A stretch of DNA of 39,073 bases from a bacterium (GCA_024635485.1 JAGXIV010000030.1:1-39073); one strand, 5' to 3'; counted from the first letter of the stretch, positions 9,759-19,303 are shown. The notes: generated by a model not told the origin, from the sequence alone. Made by a program: numbers and translations.

Positions 9759-10961
9759 ATGAAATTACTTCGTTATCTTATAAGTGTACTATTATTTTTT
9801 CTATTAGGACTATGATGTGTCTCAATTTATTTGCTCGCCATCACGCTACAACAACTTAATTTTGTAAGTATTTCTTGGCTTGTACTCATTGTTTTATCAG
9901 AATATCTCCTCATTAGATGAACTTTTTATATATTTTATGACAAGCCTATTCAGGTTCTTGAACTCACTATTAAGAAATTTCTTGTTGGCTCACTGAAAAA
10001 TGAAGAGATTTTATTTAAAAAAACGATAAATCCTCATTTAAATTATGTATTATTCTTTTTTAGAAAGACACTCAGTACCCTTAAAAATATTAAATCAGAA
10101 TTTATTCATGGAAAAGAAATTAAATCAGAAGTAGATTTTGCAGCTGAAATACAAGATAAACTCTTTCACAAGAATATTCCTCCTGTTCCTCATTTAGAAA
10201 TTATTGCCAAATCTCTTCCTGCAGCTGAGATATGAGGAGATAGTTTTGATATTATTCCTCAAGGAGAAAATTATTATATATATGTATGAGATGCAACTGG
10301 TCATGGAGTTGGAGCTTGATTTATTATGATGATGGTAAATGCTCTAGTAAGTGGTTTTTCAAAAGTGAGTCATAAATGAAATCAAATACTATCACTCACC
10401 AACGATATAATTAAACCTCGAGTAAAAGCCAATCTCCTTATGAGTATGCTTTTACTACGATGGAATGCTACTGAAAAGCGTATTTATATGACTTGAGCAG
10501 GACACGAATATCTTATGGTATATAAACATGCTCAAAATAAGTGTTTTAAAATTAAGTCATGATGAGTCGCCCTTGGAATGACAAAAAATATACACAAACT
10601 TCTCCAAGAACGTGAAATATCCTTTGAAGAAAATGATATATTAGTTCTTTATAGTGATGGAATTACGGAAGCAATTAACCAAAATAAACGAGATGGGAAT
10701 GAAATTATGTTCGGAGAAGACAGGCTCGTTCAAGCAATAGAAAAATCACCAAATATTGGAGAAATGAATATCAAAACAGCACGGTGAGTTTTTAAAAATA
10801 TTTCTATAGAACTCTCACACTTTATGTGATACAAATATCTTCAACTAGATGATATCACACTTGTTACGATTCAATATATCTCTCCACAATATAAAAAAGA
10901 AGATGATTGTAGTGAAATTATGTCAGATGAACTCGTTACAGATTGGAATTGGCATAAATAA
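9759..10961 (+). CDS. Membrane-anchored SpoIIE/RsbU-type PP2C serine phosphatase
   Basis: A 400-residue protein. Two membrane helices span about residues 5-27 and 35-57, then a linker helix leads to a SpoIIE-type PP2C domain from about residue 130. Domain signatures: AAEIQDKLF, LPAAEIGGDSFDI (metal-binding Asp), YVGDATGHGVGAGF, MTGAGHEYLM, KSGGVALGM and LVLYSDGITEAIN (second metal Asp). Many of the glycines in these motifs are TGA. The family dephosphorylates phosphoserine on anti-sigma-factor antagonists or acts on other regulators. No STAS or RsbW-type partner lies next to it, so its substrate is unknown. It is followed by a hairpin and then the VirB4-like gene on the same strand. Confidence 0.9.
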
Positions 10962-11016
10962 ATTACAATTTTCTCATTATTAAATTTATTTGTAAAGCAT
11001 ATATACATTGCGCTTC

Positions 11017-11044
11017 TTTACAAATAGCTGGGCGTTCGTACTAT
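11017..11044 (+). promoter_or_regulatory. Candidate promoter for the VirB4-like gene
   Basis: TTTACA (11017-11022) and TACTAT (11039-11044) are 16 bp apart, in the 117-bp gap behind the phosphatase gene. Transcription would begin inside the following hairpin. Weak. Confidence 0.28.
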
Positions 11045-11077
11045 AAGGGCTAATATTCAATCCCTTATTTTTATTTT
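11043..11077 (+). terminator. Terminator-like hairpin touching the VirB4-like start codon
   Basis: ATAAGGG (11043-11049) pairs with CCCTTAT (11062-11068), followed by TTTTATTTT. It probably ends the phosphatase transcript. The T-tract runs to within two bases of the GTG start at 11079, so it may also act as a leader element of the next gene. Confidence 0.6.
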
Positions 11078-11078
11078 A

Positions 11079-12947
11079 GTGAACCGACAAGAAAAACTCA
11101 TCGAGCTCGTAGGAAAAAGATATACCTGAGATGTTTCAGGATTTTTACCAGCCAAAAAGGATGATTCAAAAAGTAAAAAAACAAGTGAATCAAAATCTTC
11201 CACATCTGAAGAAAATAAACAAATACTTGCTGCAGAAAAAGACTATAAAGAAGCCCTTGCATATGTAAAAGATGCTATTTCTCCTGCATTCCTCAAAGTA
11301 TATCAAGATAAAATCAGAATAAATAACACCTTTGCAAAGACGTTTTTTGTGTATTCTTATCCAAACTTTTTAGAAGGTAACTGGCTCTCTCCAGTTATAA
11401 ATTGGGATGTTAAATTTGATATGAGTTTATATGTCTATCCAATTGAATCAGCCTTTGTACAAAAATATTTACGAAAAAGACTGACTCAGCTTCATTCAGA
11501 ACGAAGTATCAATGCAGAAAAATGACTCATAAATGATCCTGGACTTGAGGCACAAATACAGGATGTTGAAGAGTTACGGGCAAAACTTACTCGTGGAATG
11601 GAGAAATATTTTCATATGGGACTCTATATTACTGTCTATTCAGATACCGAAGAATCTCTTAATAGAATAGGAAAAGATATAGAAACTATTTTAGCTTGAA
11701 GAAATGTCCTACAAAAACAAAGTTTCCTTCGAGCAGAGCAATGATTTATTTCAACAGGACCATTTGCGAAAGATGATCTTTGAGTGTATAGAAATATCTC
11801 TACCTGAGGTCTTTCTACAACTTTTCCATTTTCAAGCTCTACCCTATCTCATGATGATGGAATATTATATGGAGTAAATACCCACAATAATTCTCTTATT
11901 TTATACGATAGATTCAAATCTGAGAACGCAAATATGGTCGTTTTTGCAAAATCTGGGTCTGGGAAATCCTTTACAGTAAAACTTGAGATTCTCAGAATGC
12001 TGATGATGGGAATTGATGTAATTGTTATAGATCCTGAAAATGAGTATAAACCACTGGTAGATACCGTATGAGGAAGTTATCTCGATGTGAGTCTCAATTC
12101 AAACGAACGTATCAATCCATTTGATTTACCCCTTGGAATGAAAGATCATGAAGAAAAACCTTGAGATCTTCTGAGATCATCAGTTATTAATCTCTTGGGA
12201 CTTATGAATCTCTTGCTTGGAAAAATGACTTCTGACGAAGAATCACTTATGGAAAAAGCACTCATTACAACTTATTCACTCAAAGGTATCACGATTGAAG
12301 ATGATAATATTGAATGAAAAGAAATTCCTATAATGCAGGATCTCAAAGATGTCTTAGAAACTATGGATGGAGCGAATTCACTCGTTACCAGAATGGAAAA
12401 ATATACTACAGGTATTTTTGCATGAATATTTTCAAAACGTACAAATATTGATCTCAAAGAATGACTTCAAGTTTTCTCTGTTCGAGACCTAGATGATATT
12501 CTCAGACCAACAACCATGTATGTTATTTTGAATCATATTTGGAATAAAGTACGAAGTTCAAATAAAAAACGAATCATGGTTATAGATGAAGCTTGGAATA
12601 TAATGCAGCACGATGACTCTGCAAAATTTCTCTTTGGACTCGTGAAACGTGCTCGTAAATATAATCTTGGAATCACTACTATCACTCAAGATGTAGAAGA
12701 CTTTGCGCAAAGTAATTACGGTAAACCTATTATTTCAAACTCTTCTATTCAGCTTCTCTTAAAACAATCCAGCGCCTCAATAGATGCACTTCAAAATATT
12801 TTTAAACTGACAGAACAAGAAAAATATATCTTGCTCAATTCAGCAGTAGGACAATGACTTTTCTTTGCCTGAGCAGAACATGTAGGGATACAAGTTCTTG
12901 CCTCATTTTATGAAGAGCAAATTGTATCAACAAATCCAAACAGATAA
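11079..12947 (+). CDS. VirB4/TraC-like AAA ATPase
   Basis: A 622-residue ATPase of the VirB4/TraC type, the motor that energises type IV secretion or conjugation machines. The N-terminal 270 residues match the VirB4 N-domain in style (YIYPIESAFV-like segment, then a long charged helix). Walker A is FAKSGSGKSFT near residue 290, followed by VIVIDPENEYKPLV (the VirB4 IDPxxEY motif) near 320. Walker B is RIMVIDEAWNIM near residue 498, then ITTITQDVEDF. The start is GTG 11079; a TAG lies 54 bases upstream in frame and no ATG fits. No VirB6, VirB8 or relaxase gene is beside it. A role in a DNA-uptake or secretion complex is possible; VirB4 homologues are common in CPR genomes. Confidence 0.88.
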
Positions 12948-13015
12948 GTTATAAAATTACTGGATTCATACACAAAAATCATAAAATAAAGAGTATTATT
13001 ACTTCACTATGTTCT

Positions 13016-13756
13016 ATGAATAATCCAAAATATATATTACTCATTTCTTGACTGATTTCAGTCCTTTTATCTACTATCATAAGTGTTGTGCCTATTTGAA
13101 GCTATGATCAAGCTCAAGTTTCAAATATGTTTCACACGCTTATCACTCCAGCGAGTTATGCATTTTCTATTTGGGGGCTGATGTATCTTTCATGGATTAT
13201 TCTGTGAGTCTATCAAGCTTTTTTTGCAAAGGATGTGATTCAAACTAAAAATGCCTCACTTCTTGCAGCAGCTCAAATCATATCTTCTCTCTGGCTTCTC
13301 CCCTCTCAATTTCTCTATATATGAACCAGTCTCATAGTGATGTATATTGTTTTATATATTCTCAGTCTCAATTTTCTCCTTTCACGAAAAGAACACAAAT
13401 ATTTTAAATATACTGTGGATTTATTTTTAGGGTGGATTATCGTAGCATCTCTTGCTAACACACATCTCACACTTGTAGCCTATAATGTATACTTCTACCC
13501 AGTATTTCTTAGTGTTGCTTCACTCTTAGCAGGTACATTTATTGTTCTCTATTTGTATAAAAAGTATGCAAGTATGATTCCATCTTTCGTATTTTTATGG
13601 GCAAGTATAGCAATTATAGCATCAAATAAACCAGCAATAATTGACCAAGTATCTGCATTATGTATTCTCACAATTTTATGAGTACTTATTGTTTCAAATG
13701 AAGAAGTTTTAAATAAAATTATAAAAAAATCATATATGAAAAATACAAAGAAATAA
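13016..13756 (+). CDS. TspO/MBR-like (tryptophan-rich sensory protein) membrane protein
   Basis: A 246-residue integral membrane protein with seven or eight hydrophobic segments. The N-terminal region has a helix (residues 5-25), then ITPASYAFSIWGLMYLSWII, the phrase found at the equivalent place in bacterial proteins annotated as tryptophan-rich sensory or TspO-related. The later part (SLWLLPSQF, LANTHLTLVAYNVY) also follows that group. These proteins are longer than canonical TspO (about 160 aa). Ligand and function are unknown; TspO proteins bind porphyrins and lipids. It starts 68 nt after the VirB4-like gene with no terminator between, so co-transcription is possible. Family assignment is moderate. 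Confidence 0.7.
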
Positions 13757-13757
13757 T

Positions 13758-13785
13758 TTGCAATTTTTAGTATTATTTATACAAT
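13758..13785 (+). promoter_or_regulatory. Promoter of rplK
   Basis: TTGCAA (13758-13763) and TACAAT (13780-13785) are separated by 16 bp, immediately after the stop of the membrane-protein gene. It predicts a long leader of about 157 nt. Confidence 0.5.
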
Positions 13786-13791
13786 CACCCT

Positions 13792-13948
13792 GCTTCTAAA
13801 ATCCTATGCCCTCTCAGGAAATAGGTAAAAATATATGTATTTGGGGGAAATGAAATTAACCCGTCAATCCGTCACTTAAAAATATATATATATTTCATTC
13901 ATCATAGAGCACTTGTGGCTCTCTTATTTAGAATAATTTTGAACAATT
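13792..13948 (+). promoter_or_regulatory. Long structured leader of the uL11 mRNA
   Basis: This gene-free stretch can form at least two hairpins: CCTAT...ATAGG around 13812-13834 and AGAGC...GCTCT at about 13904-13920. Leaders of rplK operons are commonly bound by ribosomal proteins for feedback control; I infer only that possibility. No known riboswitch class was recognised. Confidence 0.3.
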
Positions 13949-14419
13949 ATGGCAAAAAAAGAAGTAAAAGGATATATAAAATTACAAATCAAGTGAGGAC
14001 AAGCTAATCCAGCTCCTCCAGTAGGTCCTGCTCTTGGTCAATACGGAGTACCTATTCAAGAATTTACATCTCAATTCAACGAACGAACAAAAGATAAAAT
14101 GGGAGTGAAACTTCCTGTTGTAATTACTGTTTTCGAAGATAGAACATTTACTTTCGTAGTAAAACAACCACCTGCAAGTACACTTATTAAAGGAAAATTG
14201 AATCTAAAATCAGGTTCTAAAATACCTCAAAAAGAAAAAGTAGGTCACTTAAAATTTGATGATCTTAAAGCTCTCGCTGAAGAGAAACTTCCAGATCTCA
14301 ATGCATATGATATCGCTGGAGCTATGAAAACTCTTATGGGTACAGCTCGAGCAACAGGAGTTACTACTGACATAGATGATATGACTTTAGAACAACTCAG
14401 AGCTAAATTAGCTGCGTAG
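13949..14419 (+). CDS. rplK: Ribosomal protein uL11
   Basis: A 156-residue uL11, part of the GTPase-associated centre of the 50S subunit. It begins MAKKEVKGYIKLQIKGGQAN and continues PAPPVGPALGQYGV, the strictly conserved N-terminal signature. The first glycine of the GGQ is TGA at 13994-13996, a position where other bacteria have Ala or Gly. The rRNA-binding C-terminal domain shows FTFVVKQPPASTLIK, LPDLNAYDIAGAMK and GTARATGVT. A 15-residue C-terminal extension (DIDDMTLEQLRAKLAA) makes it longer than the usual 141. uL11 is normally followed by rplA (uL1); here a terminator follows instead. The stop is TAG. Confidence 0.97.
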
Positions 14420-14426
14420 GCTCTAT

Positions 14427-14460
14427 AAAAAAATCAAGAGCTTCGTCTCTTGATTTTTTT
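14427..14460 (+). terminator. Intrinsic terminator after rplK
   Basis: AATCAAGAG pairs with CTCTTGATT around CTTCGT, flanked by A7 and T7. It makes rplK monocistronic. Confidence 0.9.
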
Positions 14461-14489
14461 ATTGTATTATATTCTAATACTCTCTTCTC

Positions 14490-14741
14490 ATGGAAAAAAA
14501 TATAAATATGACTTGGGTTATAAGTGTTGTACTCTGGTTTTTCTTCGGTATGTTTGGAGTACATAGATACTTTAATGGTAAGATAGTATCAGGAATATTA
14601 ATGTTAATTACCTTTGGCTGATTATGAATATGGTGGCTCATTGATGGAATAGTTCTCGTACTTGGAAAATTTACAGATGGAGAAAATAAATATATACCTA
14701 TTTATAAAAACACTCCTATTACTTCTCAAATAAACTCATAA
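14490..14741 (+). CDS. TM2-domain small membrane protein
   Basis: An 83-residue protein with two membrane helices. After a short N-terminus, WVISVVLWFFFGMFGVHRYF forms the first helix and GVHRYF is the TM2-domain signature; a second helix follows (SGILMLITFGGLGIWWLIDG), with the IWWLIDG phrase of the family. TM2 proteins are found in many bacteria as single-domain proteins of unknown function. Its neighbours (rplK terminator upstream, tRNA-Glu downstream) give no functional hint. The tRNA starts 22 nt after the stop, so the two may share a transcript. Confidence 0.9.
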
Positions 14742-14763
14742 AAGAAGCTATCTTCTTTTATAT

Positions 14764-14838
14764 GTTCTCATCGTCTAATGGTTAGGATGCGGCCTTCTCA
14801 AGGCTGAGATCGGAGTTCAATTCTCCGTGGGAATACCA
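14764..14838 (+). tRNA. tRNA-Glu (anticodon CTC)
   Basis: A complete cloverleaf with an encoded CCA. The acceptor GTTCTCA pairs with TGGGAAT (G-T at the end), the D-arm contains GTCTAATGGTTAGGAT, and the anticodon stem CGGCC/GGCTG frames the loop TTCTCAA, so the anticodon is CTC, reading GAG. The T-arm is CGGAG-TTCAATT-CTCCG. The D-arm and overall layout are typical of bacterial tRNA-Glu. A terminator hairpin follows. Confidence 0.93.
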
Positions 14839-14850
14839 AAAACATAGTAA

Positions 14851-14880
14851 AAAAATAAAGCCCTGATTAGGGCTTTATTT
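14851..14880. terminator. Bidirectional terminator between tRNA-Glu and hsdM
   Basis: AAATAAAGCCCT pairs with AGGGCTTTATTT around GATT. It serves the tRNA transcript on the plus strand and the end of the hsd operon on the minus strand (hsdM stop at 14899). Confidence 0.88.
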
Positions 14881-14898
14881 AATACAAAAAATTCTAAT

Positions 14899-16326
14899 CT
14901 ATTTCCTTAAAATTCCTTCCAGTTCGTTAAGAGCATTTTCTATCAACTTTTCATTATCTTTGAGTTCCTGCATAATCTCAGTTGGTTTTCTAATTTCTGC
15001 TTCTGCTTTCTTATTTGGATTCTTTGCTGAAATATCAAAGTCTTTTATATCTTCGATATTCACTATCCATGAATTATCTCAGAGCTCTCGTTTTTTGAGA
15101 AGTGCTGGAATATGTTCTAATTCACTGTATTGCAGAGGTTTATTTTTCGTCAGTTTTCTATCGAGATTGATTTCATAAAACCATATATCTTTGGTGCTTC
15201 CTTCTCGGTCAAAGAATATAACATTGGTTTTTACTCCAGAATATGGAAGAAATACTCCTGCAGGAAGTGAAACAATACTATGCAGGTTAAAATCCTCAAG
15301 CATTATTTTCTTAATTTCTTGAAATGCATTTCCCGTATTGAAGAGCACTCCTTCAGGAATAACAATTGCTGCCTTACCTGAGAGCTTCATATACTTCATA
15401 ATATGCTGCAAAAAGAGCATTTCTGTAGCGTTTGATTTTATCGGAAAGTTTTGTTGAATCGTGTCTTTTTCTTTTCCTCCAAACGGTGGATTAGCAAGGA
15501 CAATATCAAACCTATCTTTTTCTTGAATCTGTCTTACATCTGTAGTCAGAGTATTTTTCTTGATAATATTTGGATTTGAGATTCCATGAAGAATCAAGTT
15601 CATCACTCCCATAATATACGCAAGTCCTGTTTTTTCATTCCCAAAAAAGCTTTCTCTTTTCAGGAATTCAAGCTGCTTTTCATTCATATCTTGCTCCACC
15701 ATATAATCATATGCTTGAATCAAGAATCCTCCACTTCCCACAGCAGGGTCATAGACTGTTTGCCCCACACGTGGATCTACTGCATGGACCATCATCTTAA
15801 TAATACTTCTCGGAGTATAAAACTCACCACTATTTCCTCCATCACTTCCCATACCATGAAGGAGGTCTTCATAGACTTGTGAGAGTTCAAAGAGGTCTTC
15901 TGATTTCTGAAAACTCAGGTCATCAATAATATCGAGTATTTCTCTCAAAGTATGTCCTGAATCAATACGATTATCTACAAAAGAAAATATCTCTCCTATC
16001 TTGTATCTGAGTGTATGATAATCTTCGTTAATTCCTCTGAAAGATTTGAAGTATGGAAAGAGTTCATTATTCACAAAGTCTTTGAGATCGTCACCTGAAG
16101 TCTGTTTATTCACTCCATGAGCCCAGCTCTTCCATCTGTATTTTTCCTCTATCGTATAGTTATAGCTTCGTCCATCAAGCAGCGCATTATCTGCCTCACG
16201 AGTCTCGAAATCATCAAGAAACTTCAAAAAGAGTATCCAGCTAATTTGCTCGGTATAGTGCATCGCTCCCGAGATTCCATCATCTCTCCTGAGTATATCT
16301 GTGATTCTTGCGATTTGTTGTCTCAT
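14899..16326 (-). CDS. hsdM: Type I restriction-modification system methyltransferase subunit HsdM
   Basis: A 475-residue N6-adenine methyltransferase that, with HsdS, protects host sites. The N-terminal HsdM domain reads ITDILRRDDGISGAMHYTEQ. The SAM-binding region has GEFYTPRSIIKMMV and DPAVGSGGFLIQAYDY; the catalytic NPPF motif is DIVLANPPFGGK, then IVIPEGVLFN. It is read to TAG 14899 through a single TGA (15079). That is 1 TGA among 31 glycine codons, against 22 of 28 in hsdS next door, so codon use suggests a different history. It follows hsdS by 17 nt and is the last gene of the operon; the usual order is R-M-S or M-S-R. Start ATG 16326; the nearest upstream in-frame stop is at 16345. 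Confidence 0.97.
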
Positions 16327-16344
16327 AGTTTCGTAGATTAGATA

Positions 16345-17553
16345 TTATTCACTTACCAGCCTCCCCTCAAATGCATCTCTCAGCAAACTCTGTTTCATCT
16401 CCCTCAGACTTGCTATCTTTTCCTCATAGTTTTCTTTCAGTCTCTTGTTTCCCTCAAACACCTTATCCAAATGTTCCACAATTTCTTTTTGCTTTTCGAG
16501 AGGTGGAAGTGGGATTTTTATTTGTTTTAGAATTTTAACTGAAGCTACATTTTTTATTGCTGCTCATTTTGAATATTTAGTAATTTCATCTTGAAAAACT
16601 ATACTCTCCATAAAAAGTTTTAAATACCTATTTGTAAGCTCTTTTTTTGACTTTAAAGCTAATAATGCTTGGTTTATAATTCATTTCTTGATTCATTGTG
16701 GAACAATCGAGACTTTTCACATCGTTCAAGAACAACTCATTATTAAGTTTCAAGGTTTTAATTCAAATCTCTTCATTTCATTAAACTTTTCTTCATCAAT
16801 AAAATATCTAATTTCACTATATTGATTTCATATAGCATGCATTTGCTCATAAATAGCATATCAAGATTTCTTAAATATTTCCTTTTTTAAACTTCCTCAG
16901 AATGGTCATCTAACAAAATCACAAACCTCTCAAAAAATAGCTTCTTTAAATTTATTATCTCAAAAAAATTCCTCAAGCACACTCATCCCAAGCTCCTCAA
17001 CATTCTCAAGATTCTTCTGTGCAAGCTCTATATTTGCATCTATCTTTTCAAAGGCTGTATCGAGTTTTTGCACGATTGCTTTTTGGGTTGAGAAAGGTGG
17101 GAGAGGGATTTCCATATTCTCTAAATCTGTATTTTTTAAATTTAGAATATTTACTCACTGAGAAAAATTATAAATATAGTTCTTGTAATAATCAGAAACT
17201 AAAAAGTATCAAATATAATTTATATTGTTTTCAGAATTCAATCTGAACATACTACAAAAAGCTCAAAAAGAATAGTTATCAAGTTTCGGAATAATAGTAT
17301 TTTTTCAAACTAGATGTTTACTTCAGCTAGACATACAAAAAATTATATCATTTTCTTCTAGAACTTTTTCCTCCTTTATAAAACCTTTTGGAAGGTATTG
17401 TAAGTCATTTAAGAGAAGTCCTTCATTTATATTATTTGCTCTAAGCAAAGAAACACATCATTTTTGATATTCAGGTAATAAATCTCATTTACTATAAGTA
17501 ATTCATCTTAAAAAGATTCATATTTCTCAGAGTTTTTTTAGTGGGTATGACAT
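16345..17553 (-). CDS. hsdS: Type I restriction-modification specificity subunit HsdS
   Basis: A 402-residue DNA-recognition subunit with two target-recognition domains. TRD1 covers residues 1 to about 150; the first central conserved helix begins at MEIPLPPFSTQKAIVQKLD. TRD2 opens FGEVCDFVRGPFGGSLKKEI and includes LIMSCSGTMGKVSIV, then IKIPLPPLEKQKEIVEHLDK starts the second conserved helix and the protein ends LRDAFEGRLVSE. Length and duplicated layout are those of a full HsdS. Of 28 glycine codons, 22 are TGA. It lies between the small membrane protein (73 nt upstream, with a hairpin in the gap) and hsdM (17 nt downstream). The target sequence cannot be predicted from the TRDs by eye. Confidence 0.95.
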
Positions 17554-17594
17554 AGATTTTTTATGTTTTTATTGTTACTCTTATTATATGTTTT

Positions 17595-17651
17595 TTGGCT
17601 TAAAGTAAAAGAGAGATACTGTATTTTTATTTATTTTTACTTTTTAGCCAA
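17595..17651. repeat. Long imperfect inverted repeat between the RexB-like gene and hsdS
   Basis: TTGGCTTAAAGTAAAA (17595-17610) is nearly the reverse complement of TTTTACTTTTTAGCCAA (17635-17651), with a 24-base loop. It includes the last codons and stop of the RexB-like gene. No T-run follows on either strand, so it is not an ordinary terminator. It could retard transcription or processing between the upstream genes and hsdS-hsdM, or mark the junction of the inserted genes. Confidence 0.55.
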
Positions 17652-18046
17652 AGTAAAAATACTCCAAGTGAATATATACATATTCTTAAAAATGAGACTG
17701 TTATTATTCATATAAATATATTAAAATAAATATATTCAAATATGTTCGAAAAATTTTTTAAAATAAATGTGAAACTTCAGAATATTACTAAATAAAGAAC
17801 ATAAGAAATAGAAATTTTTACGAATTGAGAACTTCTTTTAAACCTATTTATTTTCTCTGAATTTGAAAAAATAAATATAGATGGTAATCAAGCAATTACA
17901 GTTATAAATTCAGGTATTTCAATATAATTATAAGGAATATTTATATATAAAAGAAAGAAAAAAACTACAAGAAAAAAATCAACAATAATAATATGAGAAA
18001 AATATTTGTCTGTAGTATAGTATAGTATCTTTAAAAGACTATTCAT
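17627..18046 (-). CDS. RexB-like four-helix membrane protein (candidate abortive-infection channel)
   Basis: A 139-residue protein with four predicted membrane helices (about residues 18-36, 46-61, 77-96, 110-133), a basic cytoplasmic loop (EKINRFKRSSQ, 64-74) and a charged tail. Lambda RexB is about 144 residues with four helices and is the ion channel that depolarises the membrane in phage exclusion. From memory, the alignment runs along the length: the basic loop after helix 2, and SFLRICI (118-124) here against SFIHICI in RexB. The gene overlaps the end of its 306-residue partner by 8 nt (ATGAATAG), as expected for a translationally coupled pair. Three of four glycines are TGA. The name rests on topology, pairing and short similarities, so it needs a profile search. 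Alternative: another small membrane effector. Confidence 0.6.
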
Positions 18047-18959
18047 ATTGTGTTAATTTATGAAGTTCATCTTTATTGGTATTGAATGAATCCTTCATTT
18101 TATTGAAAATATCATCTTCGTCTATTTCTCTACTCTTTCATAACTTTACTACAGTTATTTCAGTCTTAAATTTATCTTGTAAAAAATCATAAACTTTTAC
18201 TTTATTTTCACTCTTACTTAATGCTCTTACCTTAAATTCATTAAAGTTTTTTCAAATTTCATATCATATTTTTTCAAGTTCATTTTTTAATTCGTCTGCA
18301 TTTTGTAATATAGGTTTTCTAGATCTTTTTTCTGCTTTCAGAGTTACAGTAATTTCTCATGTATCTCAAAATTGATAGCTGTTAAAAAAAGCACTAAATA
18401 TTGAATTATCTTCTTTTGGAAAGTTACCAATATGTGTTTTTGGTATTGAAAATGTAAAAGATTTGATTTCCTTTAAGTCATCAATTTTTTCTAGAATTTC
18501 ATAATTTAAAATAGGCTGTAATTCAACTTCATCTATTCACCATTCAGCATTATTATTAGCTCTATCATTCAAATGCCACTCTAAAGTTCAAAATCTTGGT
18601 CAGTAATGATTATATTCTATGAGAAGTATTTCTCTACTAGGGGAATATAAAAAATGAGTAGTCTCAGTAATTCATTCATCAAATTTTAATCATATATCTG
18701 TAAGGTTTTTATCTCACATTTTCCCTTTTTTTGGAATACCATTCATTCTCATTCATGACATAACTCAAAACACAAAGCCATCTTTTTCTTTTAAATCTCT
18801 TAAAAAAACTCTTTCATCATCAAAACTTTTACTAGTATACATATCGTCTCATACAAGAGAATTTATATATAGTAATATGTCTCTTAGTGAACCTGTATTT
18901 TTTGTCTTGATTTTAAAGAAAGAAATATTTCTCTTGGCTGTAAGTACTTTTTGAACCAT
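18039..18959 (-). CDS. RexA-like cytosolic protein (candidate abortive-infection sensor)
   Basis: A 306-residue soluble protein without signal or membrane segments, placed directly before the RexB-like gene and overlapping it by 8 nt. Lambda RexA (about 279 aa) is a DNA-binding sensor that triggers RexB. From memory, matching features in the same order are: an N-terminal strand followed by YINSLVGDD (31-39; RexA has FLNSLLADN), an EGITETTHFLYSP segment, YGPRFGTLEWHL (119-130; RexA FGPTTSDLTDFL), VELQPI (145-150; RexA VQIEPL), then a beta-rich half with ITVTLKAEKRSRKPI and FKVRALSKSENK. Identity is low. About 14 of 19 glycines are TGA, so the gene is adapted to this code. It starts 6 nt after the 99-aa gene. 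Confidence 0.58.
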
Positions 18960-18965
18960 ATAATT

Positions 18966-19265
18966 TTATTTAAATTTTAAACTTATTTTTATACTTTGAA
19001 TATTTTCACTACTTGTATCTCCTTGTAATCGCTTACTAGTACTTGTATCTGTATCAGATGTATTTTTAAGAAAGCCCCTATTCTCTGTTCGTATTTTATC
19101 TGCTTTTGTTTTTAATCCGCTACTTGTGAGTCAGAAACGACTCTCGAGTTTACTTCAATCACTTTTAATTACAGAGGCAGTACAATATATTGCTTCTTCA
19201 ATCTGTTTTGGAGAATACTTTGCTAGAGATTCTTCGATAAGTTGTTTTTTAGTAATTTTTGGCAT
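18966..19265 (-). CDS. Small hydrophilic protein of unknown function in the defence operon
   Basis: A 99-residue protein I do not recognise. The first 35 residues look helical (PKITKKQLIEESLAKYSPKQ, then IEEAIYCTASVIK). The middle is basic and Ser/Thr-rich (KSDGSKLESRFGLTSSGLK), and the C-terminal third is low-complexity Thr/Ser/Asp with a final strand-like SIKISLKFK. It contains two TGA glycines (VIKSDG, ESRFG). The gene lies 38 nt after the 349-aa gene and 6 nt before the RexA-like gene, so it is in the same operon. It could be an adaptor or a regulator of its neighbours; nothing in the sequence decides. Confidence 0.65.
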
Positions 19266-19303
19266 ATTTATAAAAATTTTAAGTAATAATTTTTCAAGAT
19301 AAT

